Shown: piece after piece, positions 1 to 11,892 of the stretch
Layout: each line of letters begins with the position of its first letter
Position numbering within the stretch: the stretch's first letter is position 1
Assembly: GCA_905178155.1 (NCBI GenBank)
Contig: CAJINV010000001.1
Location: forward strand, 15,252,142 to 15,316,141
Direction of reading: 5' to 3'
Source: Amoebophrya sp. A120
Lineage: Eukaryota; Sar; Dinophyceae; Syndiniales; Amoebophryaceae
DNA length: 64,000 nt
The notes under the pieces: generated by a model
What the model saw: only the letters and a program-made list of their open reading frames with translations
Told to the model about the DNA's origin: nothing
Database searches by the model: none
Translations under genes and position numbers: made by a program

Positions 1-94
1 TGAGAAAAAGAAGAAAGACCCGAACAAGAGCGTGGCAGCTGCGGGGTCAGCAGCGCCCCCATCGTCCGCGGCGGCGCCAAGTGAGGAGGGATAG
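1..94 (+). CDS. C-terminal end of a protein, 5' part outside the window
   Basis: An open frame enters from the left edge (first full codon at base 2) and stops at TAG 92-94. It encodes about 30 residues: a lysine-rich start (EKKKKDPNKS) followed by Ala/Pro/Ser-rich sequence. This is typical of a disordered C-terminal tail. Codon use is GC-rich at third positions, like the other exons here. No function can be assigned from so little. Confidence 0.5.
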   Translation, partial: EKKKKDPNKSVAAAGSAAPPSSAAAPSEEG

Positions 95-2071
95 TTGATG
101 TCTGCAGTATTGGCGCTCAGTCCTACCTCTGGACTGCCATTCGGTTTTGGAGATGAGATGCAAAAAAACAAAGTACAAGACTTCATCTCTATGCCAACGT
201 CATGAAAAAACAACGTGGTTGAAAGTTTTCCAATACGGAGAAATATCAATCGCTGTGGGAATATGCCGACGATCAATCTATTTTCCGTATCCATTTTTTT
301 TCTTTTCCAGCCGCCGAATGAAACAGTTTTGGTAGAGGCTTAAAATTTCAAAAAATTTTGCCTCACATCAACATCAAGTGATATTGAAAAGAAAAAGAGT
401 TTGCCATTTCCATTCGTCCGCGTGTCCGTGTGCAGTTGAGTGGATCTGCATTCCGGGTCGCCGGAGTTTTGTTCGATTTGGATTTCCTTTATTTTTTTCA
501 CCTGCTGTTGAGCATGAGGCATGCAGAGGTCTTAGAGTGACAACACTTTTTACCTCCAACACGTGCAAACTGTGCAACAGTGTAACGCTGCAAGAAAAGG
601 TTGAGCGCACCGAGGGCCACAATTGCAACGCTGTGCAGGAGGTAAGAGAGAAATAGGAGCGCGCCACACTTCTTGCGGTTGATCTGAGGCCTCACCTGGT
701 ATGGATAGCGTTGGGTTTCTTCTCTCACGTATGCCAAAGAATGTCGCCCCACACATCCCTCCGCGCTACCGCTACTGTACCGAGATGGTGCGCAATGGGA
801 TCGAGAATACGTGTGGGGACTGGGTTCGATATGCGTGCGGGCATTCCGCCTTCGCCAGGCCGGGCGTTTCTTCGTCTCCATTCAAGGGCCAGGACGCACC
901 AGCTCCGAAAATCAGCGGAAGCCCGGGGCAGGGGACACCCCCGGGCGATGACGCGAATGGATTCCGGCCCAGACTCCTCCTTGGCTGGCTCCGCGCGCGT
1001 TTGCGCGGTGTTGAGTTTGTCCGACGGGTGGCGCGCCCCGTGCCTCGGGCGCGGTTCGTTACTCCTCCAGAGGGCCTTCGCCTTCCTGCGCCGGGGGGCG
1101 GGCTACGGAAAAGGTTAGCGGACGAGGGGGCGCCCGAAATTTTGGCGGAAAATCTTCGGGGAGGACAAACTCCGACACGCAAGCGGCGCAAGATAGAGCC
1201 CGGGCGCCCTTCGGAGATCGCGGCGGGCGGTTGCCCCCTTCCCCTGGCCCACGCGGAAGCGAGGCCAGCGCTATTCGCAGAGCATGCACGCGTCGAAGCC
1301 CCACCGACAAGGAAGCGTCTTGGTTGCGCGAGAAGCAGGGGCAGTCGTGGGCCTTCCCCAGACCGCTCGCGCCGACATGATGGCAGCGCCCCTTGATATG
1401 AGCAGGCGCATCATGGTGGGGCACCGGCGCAGGGCCGGGCATCACTCAGCCCATGCGCCCCCGCGAAAAAAAGTTTTGCAATGATGTAGGCCGCAGGCGG
1501 GCAGCAGTCTGTCAAACGCTTCCGAGAAGGCTTCCTTGCCGCGTCATATGTACGTATTGACACAATGCGTGTAAAGTTTTCGTTCTTTTGTACTAGTTTT
1601 TGTTCACGAGATGGGGTGGGTGTTGAGAACGGAGAGGAAGCTGTGTTTTCCATTACTGCCGAGCGTGAGGCGCACACATGAGAGATCGCACGCACAAAAT
1701 GTTTCAGCGTGAGAAGTTGTTGCTGTGATTGCCTGGCTGGGCGGTAGTTTTGCGGCTTTTTATCCTGTTGTTCTACTTGTGTGTGACAGACTGTCACTGC
1801 GTTATATATGCGGGCGCGGCAGCTTCATTTCCTAGCAGAATATAAGCCAAAGCTTTCGCTTCGAGGTTTGTTATGAACCTTCAAATGAAGAGGAAGAGCA
1901 CGATAGCTGCGTGCCTCCGGTCGTCGGACCGTGAAGATGAAGTGAAAGGAATGATCCTGCCGGTGCGATCATGAGAAGGTAGACGCGAGAGATTCGCCAG
2001 TTTTGTTTAAAAGGAGCGCAACACGAGGATCAATCCCGGATCGGAACGGCGACGGAACATCACGGCCCACC
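95..2071. other. Spacer containing a GC-rich island (about 840-1480)
   Basis: No gene is supported between the partial gene and the next start codon. Bases 95-700 are AT-rich and unremarkable. From about 840 to 1480 the DNA becomes strongly GC-rich, and several frames on both strands stay open at once (a 231-codon + frame at 701-1396 and three overlapping - frames). That is the expected effect of few stop codons in GC-rich DNA rather than of coding selection. The predicted peptides are Arg/Pro/Ala-rich with no motif. It could be an exon of an unrecognised gene, a degraded repeat or a regulatory island. Confidence 0.4.
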
Positions 2072-3754
2072 ATGGCGAGCGCGACGGGGAACATCGTGGT
2101 AATCGAGCGCGACTCGCTCGACTATATGGAGAAGGAGCAGATCCAGTTCGACGACAGCGAGTACTACAACATGCGGGTCAACAAGCCACAAACGCTGCGG
2201 TTCGACCGATCGAAAATGGGGCGGTTGTTCGAGGAGATTTTTTTCGCTGGGTTCCTGCCGATGATTGTGTACTTCTCCAGCCTCTTCTTTCTGAGCACCA
2301 GCCTGCTGCGCCGCAATATCCCGAACGCCGGAACCTGGATCGCGCGGATTCTGGCGGTCTTGGTGGCGGTGGCGCTCGTTCTGTGGCCCGCCGGGTCACT
2401 GAAGAAGTCGACGTGGGACATACGGAAGACGAAGGTTATGGAATGGAAAGCAGTTACCTTCCTTTGGTACCAGCTGCTCTGCTTTCTCGTCGTCGGGATT
2501 TTCAGTATAGATTTTTTGGATGAAAGAAAGAATTTGACTGCTGTGCGCGCCTGTCCATTTCCAGTTTGTACTATTGCACGCTGTGACCACAGACAGATAC
2601 AAATTGATTCCTCCGCATTTCAGTTTGACACCGTGTTTACAGCGAAAGAACTTCAGGTATCGTCTACGCGGATACCATGTACACCGAGTACGTGATGCCG
2701 TACCAAAATTACTTGGACAAGAAGTGGATTGAGCAACCCATTTCTCCACTTCTCCAGTCGGGGCAGAACTTTCAAGATGCCGGCGTCGTGTCTTTCTCCG
2801 CAGACAGCTACATAGATCGGGCGCACAACGCCTGCTTTCGGTATTTTTGTGATGTTGTGTTGCTTGGCAGAGCTGTTTTGCTGTGACGCGGCTTTAACTA
2901 AATATTCCACTGTGTCGAACAAGTGCGTTCAATTCATTTCAAAATGCAAAACTCAACTTCTACTATCAGGGGCGCCGGCGTTTCGTATTGTGTCGTGCCC
3001 ATCGTGCAGGACACTGCGGGCACAGGCGACCGGACCCGGCTCCCCAGCAGCCCGACCGGGAGCTACGATTACTTCGCTGTGGGCACCGACTGCTGTAGTT
3101 GCCCGGGGACCGGCGATTTCCAGTGTGGCGATTGGGATTTTTCGGAGAGCATGGGTATCAAATGCAAAAATGTCTGGGTCTGGAAGATTGCGAGATTTGT
3201 CATGCTTGTCTGGGATGACCAGAAAGTTTGTGATGCGTGTCCAAGAAGAGAGCCTTTTGTCTGTCATGCAAAAACGCAGTTTGTCATGCGAAAAACGCAA
3301 TACAACGAACTGCAGACATTTCTCATGCTTGGGTGGGCATTGCAGAGCACTCACTATTCCCAACGCAGCATTACAAGTTTCCAGACCCAGACTGACATAT
3401 GTGCATTTGATAATGGGCGGACTTCGGCAACTCGAAATGGAGCAGCGAGCGTTTTACCAGCTGGCGGTCGAGCAGTGGGAAGCCGCGTGGAACAAAGACT
3501 CGAAGACGCCCTTGTTCTTCCACTGGAAGAACAAGCCCTACGTCCAAATGAAGTACCTTCGCGACGACTTCAGCACGAGCATCTTCATGACCACGCTCAC
3601 ACTGCTGGCGGTTTTGCTGTTTGTAGCCTGCGCGCAGAACCAGATCCGGAGCATGATCTACGAAAGCTATGAGCAAGAGTGGCTGTCCGCGGCCGCGAAT
3701 GCAAGGGAAAAGAAAGAAGCAGAACACGGGGAAAGGTCCTATGGCGCTGCTTGA
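2072..3754 (+). CDS. Polytopic membrane protein with cysteine-rich loop, conserved-looking, unknown function
   Basis: Exons 2072-2504, 2657-2840, 2970-3155 and 3418-3754 join to 379 codons. The first two introns are GT-AG. The last interruption is an introner element (3156-3412 plus one repeat copy). Start ATG 2072 is preceded by CCACC. Hydrophobic segments lie at about residues 52-75, 88-108, 122-146 and near 325-345. Between the last two is a region with several cysteines (DYFAVGTDCCSC, FQCGDW), followed by GLRQLEMEQRAF and PLFFHW. I associate this motif combination with membrane proteins of unknown role in dinoflagellates, but that is recall and not a search. Joining the exons across the element restores SESMGGLRQ in frame. 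Exon boundaries are well supported; function is unknown. Confidence 0.75.
3156..3412 (+). mobile_element. Introner element, family A copy 1
   Basis: A 257-bp insertion flanked by exact 5-bp direct repeats ATGGG (3151-3155 and 3413-3417). It starts TATCAAATGC and ends GCATTTGATA. The inverted repeats extend about 30-35 bp inward, including CTGGGTCTGGAA at the left and its complement at the right. The interior repeats the motif TTGTCATGC several times. It is homologous, in the same orientation, to the element at 60753-61004. It interrupts a coding exon; removing element plus one repeat copy (262 bp) restores the frame. The element carries no transposase frame, so it would be non-autonomous. Confidence 0.85.
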
Positions 3755-4483
3755 TCACAACAATGCTACTCTACAAGTGAATTAGGAGCAGGACGATGAT
3801 GTAGTAAAAATGAACCCTCCTGGATGAATTGTGGGCCATTTTTTTGCCGTCACACATCCTACACCTGATTTTTTTCCCAGAAGTAAGTTTGAGCACGATG
3901 GATATGGAACACAAGCCATCGTGGCCAAAACTACTCCTGAACCTTAAACAAATGAACCTCGACGACTGGCAAAACTGTTGCAGATGAAAACCAAAACACC
4001 TCGCTGTACGATAGATCGCGCAGTGTTGTTGAAGACGGATCAGCAGCGTGCTTTCGTAGAAAAAACTGATCCAGCTTTTTGTTTGCAAAGTTCCACGACA
4101 GATACTAGATCTCAGCTTGATGCCATCACTGAATATTGGTTCTTACATACTTACACGGGAAATTTCGCGAGATGGAAGATCGACAAATTTTGGGTCGATC
4201 AGGCACTACCGCTAGCTTAGATCTTGGATCGCTTTTCGTCTTCTGATACTTGCTTTTATGGTTTTCGAAATCGTGATATTTCTCTTGCCTGCAGCCGCAG
4301 CGACAACACCAGCGATTTTTTAGCGACTCCCCATTGTATTGCGAATGTTTTTATGAACGTAAAGTTTTAATAGCACCTGCCGTGACTTCGCGCAGCCCCA
4401 GCTACGTGGGAGGTATGGTCTCGAATTTTCCCAACTCCACCAACCCCGACGACAGCGTCAGAAATAGTATTTAGTCAGCGAAA
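3755..4483. other. Intergenic spacer
   Basis: AT-rich spacer between two + strand genes. I see no coding signal, RNA gene or repeat in it. The short open frames are not supported by composition. Confidence 0.5.
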
Positions 4484-7400
4484 ATGCAGTGGGCCTCTCT
4501 TCGAGAGGAGCGCGTTTGCGACTTCCCGCGCGGAGCGGCGGGCCCGTATAATGGGCGTGCAGTTTCCTCCAGGCAGCTTGTCCTGCCACGCGGTGCGAAC
4601 GAGCGGATTCTGTCGCCAGCCAGAGGTATTGATGTGGACCTACTTCTGATAGATTCTAACGAGGCACTAAGTGAGATCTTGGTCGCGAATTTGATGATGT
4701 GCCGCTCAAGCAAGGTTTTTTCATTTTCTCACAATAAATGTAATCCTTCGCTAAACTGATGAATTTCAGCCTTCGAAGCCGGCCTTCTGATCGACGCTGG
4801 AAGTGGGTGTTACGCAGTGAGGTACGAGGGTACCACAGTTTGTCAAGAGGGTTTCGAAGTAGACGCTATCGAGGACCCGTTTCTGGAAGTGTACGATGTT
4901 AGTCCGGACGTCCGAAACCCCGGCAGCTACGTGCCGGGCACGGTGGTTTGGCGCATTGCCCTCCCCGACCCGCTGGCCACCGTGAATAACCGCAGCGACC
5001 AAAGCATTCACTACGCGATAGCAACCACCGGGGACGCGCTCTATTTGTACGTGCTTTTGACGACGTGCGTCGTTTACAAAATCCGGCTCACGCAGTCCCA
5101 GAGCCCGGGCTTCGAGCTGCAGCTGGTCAACGCCATGGAAATCGCCCAGCAGGACGCGTACAACGGGTTTCAGTCCTTTTCCGTGGCTGGCCCGAGCTGC
5201 GTGGTGTTCGGCACACTGGAGGGCTTGCGGGTTTGCAAGTTTGCGGAAGATGTGCTCCTGAGCGAGATGGACCAACAATTGAGATCATACACTGCATCCG
5301 GTGCGCAGTTGGCGCTGACGGACGGGGGGAACGAAGATGCAGCCATGAATACAGGTTCTTCTGACAACGAAGATCATGTGCTTGTCCCGCGGCTGCCGAA
5401 CGCGCCGCAGCACGACTTCCTGTGGTGCGAGGACAACAGGAAAGCGCAGAACCGGTTGACCAAGTTCGTCGGGTCAATTTTTTCCTCCTCCGCTCCGTCG
5501 CAAAAACCGCCTGACAGGAGTGTGCTCTTGACGCACACATACGACACGGATACTGAAGAAGTACTTGTGTACTCGGCGGACAACATTTTGCGCTTGGTGT
5601 CAACAAAGAGCGACGGTACTAGGGGCGACCCTGAGCATGTTCGGGTTCTTGCGGAGTGCACGGTCGACGAAGCTTTGAATGGGGAAGACCAGTTCTCGCT
5701 CCGCGTCGCGTCTCACAAGCACGCCCGCAAAGTCGTGATCGGCGCCAAGCAGCTGTTTCTGTTCGAGGTCCGGGAAGCGCATGAAATGGTAAATCATCGG
5801 TCTGGGAACACGAATTTGGCCAAGGTTTTACGGGCCAGGAGGGAAATCGTCACCACGCACACGGACCTGCTGCCATCCCACATCGCGCTCACGGAAACCT
5901 CGCTCTATGTTTGCTACACGCTGCTCGGAGATAGGACGGTATTTCTTACGTTTCTTGTAGCTTTTTTTTGTAAGAATTAGTGAGGCCTTTGCTGCTTTCA
6001 AACTGTTATTTGTGTCCACCTTATTTGATATTGGGGATCGGCCTCCTCCTAAATCAGAAAATGATACACGACTTGCAGGACGAGATTCTTCATGTAGACG
6101 CTTTTCCGGTGCAGGACCACGTAGACCTCGAGGACAGCGACGTTGTACACCCGGTCCGGTCCTGGACCCACTCGGACGACGCCGATTTCCGGGAGGAGGC
6201 GGAAGCCGTTGCCTACGCCGAATCGCCCGCGTTCCAGCAGTTCTTCGAGCAAGTGACTTCATTCCAAAGTGGTAACGAACCCGCGCAGCTGGCCGTGGGG
6301 GCGTCTGCGACCGAGTTCGTGCAGTTGTGGTGGGCGAGAAGAATTCTGAAACGAAATCGCTTTACCAGAAGCACGGTCGCGGAAGTGCTCCGGGACATGA
6401 AGTACGAGTCAAGCCGAGGGTTCAGCACCGGGAGCATGTCACCACCGGTACAGTGATGTGGTTATGTGTCTTACAACGTGAATGAAAGCGATCATAGTGA
6501 AGTGAGTATGCATTGATTCCGGCATGAAGCAACTTTCCAACAAATGCATTTCAGGTGGACGACTTTTCGTACGATGGTGGTCTCTCCCTCACCGCTGAGT
6601 CACTGGCTGCGTCCCTGCGACGCCTGCAAGAAAACTCGCGACAAGGGCAGCTGACGTTCTCCGAGGTTGCTTTTGAGTTCATCGAGAAGTGCCGGGATTA
6701 CGAGCGGAGCGGAAACACTACCCTCTCACTGACTCGTGTCCGCGCTTACAGGAGGGAGTGCGGGCAACACCACCGACTCCAGACGCATTTTGAGCCTGTG
6801 GCTCGGCTGACAGCAGCAGGCGTCTCGTTGTTGCGGCCCGTCGCGGACGAAGCGCTGCAGCAAGTCTGGACCACTTGCTCCACTTTCACGGCGCTTGGCG
6901 ACAAGAAATTCTACGCGTGCGAGGACGGCACACGTATGGGCGATTTGTCTCCCGGGGAAATGACCGGGGAGCGGGTGAGTCCCTGCTTGGTGCGCATGCT
7001 TCGGGCGGCGTTTGAACTCGCAGCATTCCTCAGGAAGCCGGAAACGCAGCCGGCGCTGGGCCTGCAGTTGTCCACAATAGCGTGCCTGCGACCGCAGTAC
7101 CTGGGGTCATTCCTCCAAGGGCTAAGGGACACGAATCTTCCCGAAGCAGCAGCAGCGGCCGTGAAAAAATCACTGGAAGGTATTTGACCACTTCGAAAAA
7201 GAGCCACTTCATGTTCATTCCCACTTGCAAGTAGATATGATGAGCTACATGGTGTTTTAATGTCTGGACTTCAGAGTGCCTCCAAAGGGAACAATGAAGA
7301 GCCAACACATAAAAGTAGATAGGGATAGCTGAAACTGCGAATTCACGACTGTACTAGTACCTTGTGTAGTCAAGAACGTCGAACGAAGTGATGAACCACC

Positions 7401-10400
7401 TGTGAATATGTCTGGACTTCTGAGCCTGTTTGGCACTGAAGAGACAGCACATAAATTGTAGATAGGGATAGCTGATATTTCTTGCTAGGCACGTAATACA
7501 GAAACATGTACACGCTCCTCTCCCTCGCTTTGTCGCGGTTTTGCGTCCGACAGGATGAATATGCATCGTCCTGAACGAAACTACTTTACGGTGCAACATT
7601 AACTATACAGAAATCGGCAACGTCGAAGAAGCCTGTGGGGAGTTACTTCGTCTGCTGCACCAGTCTGCAAACAATCCCGCTGTGCCCCAACCAGGGAACG
7701 CGACACGGCTACTCCCGCTGCGCCAGAATCCTCCGATGTCTTTTGCCCTGGGCGAGTGGCTGCAGGGGAGCATCGCGACCGCGGAGTTGGAAGTGACGAC
7801 GGACCTGATGACCAGTGTCCTTTTGTGGATGTACTACCACCAGTTCCCTTCTATCGGCGGCATGCATCTCGAAGATGACGACAATTTGATGGGGGGCGAC
7901 CAGGCAGCAGCGAGGGTGCGGCAATACTTGGAGCAGCAAGCCCCGTTCCAGCAGACGGTACAGCACTGCCTGGCCGAGCAGAGCGGAGCGACTCCGCCGG
8001 CACAGATGGGGAAGCCGTTCACGCTTCTCGATGAGTTTCTCTCGCTGAAGCATCTGCAAGCCGGGGCGACGGATATAATCATGTATGGAAACAAGAACAG
8101 CAACAGTCCCAGCAGGAGCCGGCCGTCAAATAGAGCTCAGCGGCCCATCTTCCAAAGATCGCCGCCGGGGTGTGGCTACGAAAGTCTGAACGCTGGCGTC
8201 TTACTAGCTCGCGCGGCGGTAAGCGCGGTGAAGACGTCGGTGCGAAGTGAGGGGGCGCAGGCACAGACGAGGTCGCTGTTTGACCAAATTGTGAACTACA
8301 CGAGCACTCTGCCGCTGCCACCAGACGCCCCGCGCGTGCCCTCCTCCTACTTCCAGGGCCGCGCCGTGCTCGAGGGTGCTGTCGCGGTGGGTGCGGACGA
8401 TGCTTTGGAGCTGGAAACGGCCGCGAGCGGCTTGTTTCAGACCGACGCGGAGAGCGGTTGCGTACATAACAACGGCATGTGGGCGGCAGTTCAGCAGGAG
8501 AATCCGAGCTGGGAGGCTTTGCTGGAGAGAACCGACAAATTGCTGATAGAAACAACTTCCTCGACCGCAACGAGTCCCGCCTTTGCTCCCGTCACCCCCT
8601 TGTTAAATTATTTTCTCCACGTCGCACAACTTTTTCTTGACTGCAACGAAATCCTGCACGCTTTGGATTTCATCACGAAGGCCGCAGAGCAAGCCGAGGA
8701 CTGTTGCGAACAGGCGTTTCACGACGCCGCGGCGCAGCTCCAGAATAGTGCGGACGGGGATCAAGAAGATGAAGAAGCAAAGCAGCACCGGGCGGCGGCC
8801 TCAGCCTCCGTGCTCGACGCGCTGGAAACCCTCGCGGGCCAGTGGTCCCTGCTTCCGTTCGACTTCACGCTCGAATACGGTTTATGGCAGGACGCGTTCT
8901 CCGTGTTGATCCGGCGCAAAAACACTTCCGAGTCCCCGGAAAACGCGAAGCTGGCGGAAAAACTTGCGCTCTCCCTGATGAACAAGGGCGCTTTGGATTA
9001 TTTGATCGAGTGGCTTCCCGACATGCCGGACTTCTACCAGGACGTGATTGAGAAGGTTCTCATACGCCACGAGCAGCACGACATCCTGTACACGCTCTAC
9101 CTCTCGCAGGGACGGTATCTGCAGGCCGCGTACGAGGCATTAACGTACATCCAAGCGCTGGAGAGAGAGGCAACCGAGAATCTGGTCAACGTCGCGCAAG
9201 AAGAACTGGACGTCGAAGACGTGATGAGTCCGACGGTGTTGGGTTTCGAAGGGGACGAGAACACCCGAGCAGGGTCGCTTGGTCTGCTCGAGCAAGGAGC
9301 AAATTCGGTTCCAGCGCAGAATCTCGGTCTCGGGCGACCGTTAGTTTACACGGAGTTCATGGGCACTTTCGCAACGTCCGATTCCAGAATAGCAGCGAAG
9401 ATGATGCAGCATAATTCATCCACGAAGAACCCGCAACATGATGCAGATCTTGTTGCCAAAGCGCGGCTGCTCGACAGGTTTTTGCGCGGCGCTGTGCCGG
9501 CGGATTTGCTGAAACAGCAGCAAAGGTCCATTTCCCGTGCGCTCATCGTGCTTCCGGAGTCTGGCTACGCACACGTGGACGTATCCCAAAGAACCGACGC
9601 GAAAGCACGTGTTCAGCACGGGTCAAAGGAGAAACGCGACGAAGCGTTACTCGCGGAAATCGTAGGTAGTGCTACCATTTCATCACCCGAACAACAACCC
9701 CTGTCGGAAGAGCAACAGCACGAGTTTGAGGAGATAAAACTCACCGAAGACGTGAAAATACTCTTCGACGAGGCGGAAAAACAGGCGGCTGAGACAGTGG
9801 TTACGGCGAAGGACTTGCACCGGTGGCGTTTGGTGCTAAAAGCGCGGCACTTCTTCGCGACCTGCCCGCTGCCTACTGTTGGGTACGATCAAGAGTTAGA
9901 CGCGCAAGTCATCGAGGAAATCCAGAGCACGAGGGAGTTGAGACAAGACACGCACAGCTCCTTTTCCTCCGTCCTACCGCTTCTGCACGATCCGCGGTAT
10001 TTGAGCGTGAAGCTCGCGCAGCAGGGCCTGGGAGTTGACGCGGTCAAGCTTTGCAAAAAGTTCGACGGAGTGGACATTTTCAAGTTCGCAATCAAACCTT
10101 TCTTGACCGTGGTGGTCCGGTGCGAGCGAGCGGAAAAGAGCCTGGTGACGACAAAACGATTCTTCTCGCAGCGAAGCCAAAACGACCAGCGGGTAAAACA
10201 GCAAGGACCGGACAATCTGACCGAGTTACTAGTGAAGCAGAACCGCGCGCGGGGCTGCTTGAGCGGTATGTTCCTGCACCACGATGGGCTGCAGTCCACG
10301 AAGCCGGCGACCCTGCAGAAGCACGGCGTGCTGAACCACATGAAATACACAACGAAAGCGCTGTGGCGGACAGCAGAGCAGCTGATCGTCAGCACCGGCA

Positions 10401-11132
10401 CGGCGCTGGAAGCGTCGGACTACCTCGTTTCCATCGGGGTGTACCCCTTGCCAGCGACGATCATGCAGTTCTTCCTGAAGTCCGAATACCAGAAAGATGT
10501 CAACCGCGCACCGGGCATGTTTTCCGAAGTGGAAAGAGATCAATTCTTCAGCGCCGACGCCAAGTCGCCCAGGAAAGTCCTGCAACTGGGCGAAAACAAA
10601 ATGACGCTGGGAGGAGGTGGGAGCTCTGGTTCCGCTGCGCCGTTTGTGGATGGACAAGAGGAGAAAACTGGCGACTTGACGAGCATGGAAGTAGAAGGAG
10701 ACGAGGACGAAGTCGATGCAACAGCCCGTTGGACCGACTTGCTCCGCATATTCCTCTACTACCAGCGATACGACGGAGTTCTGGAGCTGCTCGAAAAGAA
10801 GGTGAGTACCTAAGTAGATTTTAGCAAGCAGTTTTTCATCGATTCTCTATCTTATCACATTGTTCGTTGCTTTGTGCTTGCATTGCTCGACGCACGATGC
10901 GCTGATCGAAACGCTGACACTTTTATCTCCCATCTTCGATGAACAACAGGTTGAAAGGCGAGGCATCGCAGGCTTAGACGACGCGGAGTCGGTTCCAGTC
11001 GATTTGATTTTGCAGTGCAAACGCTCGCTGCAGCAACTCGTTGTGGACCAGGATACGACTCACCGCTTGGAAGACATCCAGGACTACATCGAGAGATTGG
11101 ATACCATCCTTGCGGATTTCAGGACCGACTGA
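4484..11132 (+). CDS. Large propeller/alpha-solenoid protein, probable nucleoporin Nup160-like
   Basis: Six exons (4484-4670, 4770-5938, 6058-6447, 6555-7179, 7611-10801, 10950-11132) join through GT-AG introns into 1914 codons without a stop. The N-terminal third (to about residue 450) is beta-rich, with short strands and loops typical of a propeller. The rest is helical and solenoid-like, with acidic and glutamine-rich linkers. The block around 9030-9140 (ILYTLYLSQGRYLQAAYEAL) resembles the Nup160 helical region, which has a similar Tyr/Leu-rich pattern followed by NYRKAA-like sequence. Propeller-plus-solenoid order and size also fit. Nup160 would be a scaffold subunit of the Y-complex of the nuclear pore. 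The family call is inference from pattern; other coatomer-like or WD proteins are possible. The 431-bp fourth intron holds an internal duplication. Confidence 0.6.
7261..7475 (+). repeat. Imperfect duplication inside intron 4 of the Nup160-like gene
   Basis: Bases 7261-7332 and 7409-7475 share TGTCTGGACTTC at the left and GTAGATAGGGATAGCTGA at the right, with small internal indels. The copies are about 145 bp apart and in direct orientation. Both are intronic, so they have no coding effect. Confidence 0.7.
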
Positions 11133-11892
11133 GGGTGGACCATATTGCCTCCGTTGTAGAAACTGCGCAAGTTCCTCCAGCCCTGCACTTCTTCGCATAA
11201 GATTTGGGTGGTTGTAGTATCATGTATACAAAAAGAACAAAAACGACAAAAGGAAAGAAAGTACTAGAATCAAGGGACGAAGACGCGTCGTCCTTGCTCA
11301 CTCAGGCGAGTCATTCCAAGATTTTTTCCCGTCGCAGGATAATTGTTCTCGTCGTCTGCCCGAATTAAGGAAATAGCATACATCAGGAAGAAAATCCTTG
11401 GTTTTGACTGTACCTTGTAACGCAATGTTCGGGATCGATGGACCTATGACCAAGAAAGTATGAACCTACTGTCGTGATCGTGGGACGGGTCTGCATCCTG
11501 ATCGCATCTAGACTGTCGTGATCGTTGAGTAGCAATGGTTTGACAATTCGCTATCGCAATCGCATGTTGAAACATCGTCGTGGTTTGGTGAAGTCTCCAC
11601 AACGAGCTCTAAAGCCAATCTACAGGTCCCACAAGCACCTCCAAATGACTGAATTCAGAACAATACCTTGGCTATCGCTTTTGAATGTGATTGCCGATAG
11701 ACACAGACACCGCAGCTTGAAATTAGTACCATAAAGTTCTTAAAAAGCGTTTTTTGTTTGAAGAAAGCGGTTACTACGTACGTGATTCAACTGCATTATT
11801 GCACCAGAAACACGCACCCCTTTTCCTTTTGAAACTGCTCTTTCTCTATCCATTTCTTTCGTCTCGTTTCGCGCGATAAGCATACAGACAAG
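11133..11892. other. Intergenic spacer
   Basis: AT-rich spacer. A short near-repeat of CTGTCGTGATCGT appears at about 11469 and 11512. Nothing else recognisable is seen. Confidence 0.45.

Noticed and set aside
701-1396. 231-codon open frame in the GC-rich island
   Set aside because: Other frames on both strands are open over the same bases, the peptide is Arg/Pro-rich without motifs, and no splice or start context supports it.
8079-8570. 163-codon minus-strand frame opposite the Nup160-like gene
   Set aside because: It mirrors a well-supported exon on the + strand; its composition is that of an antisense shadow.
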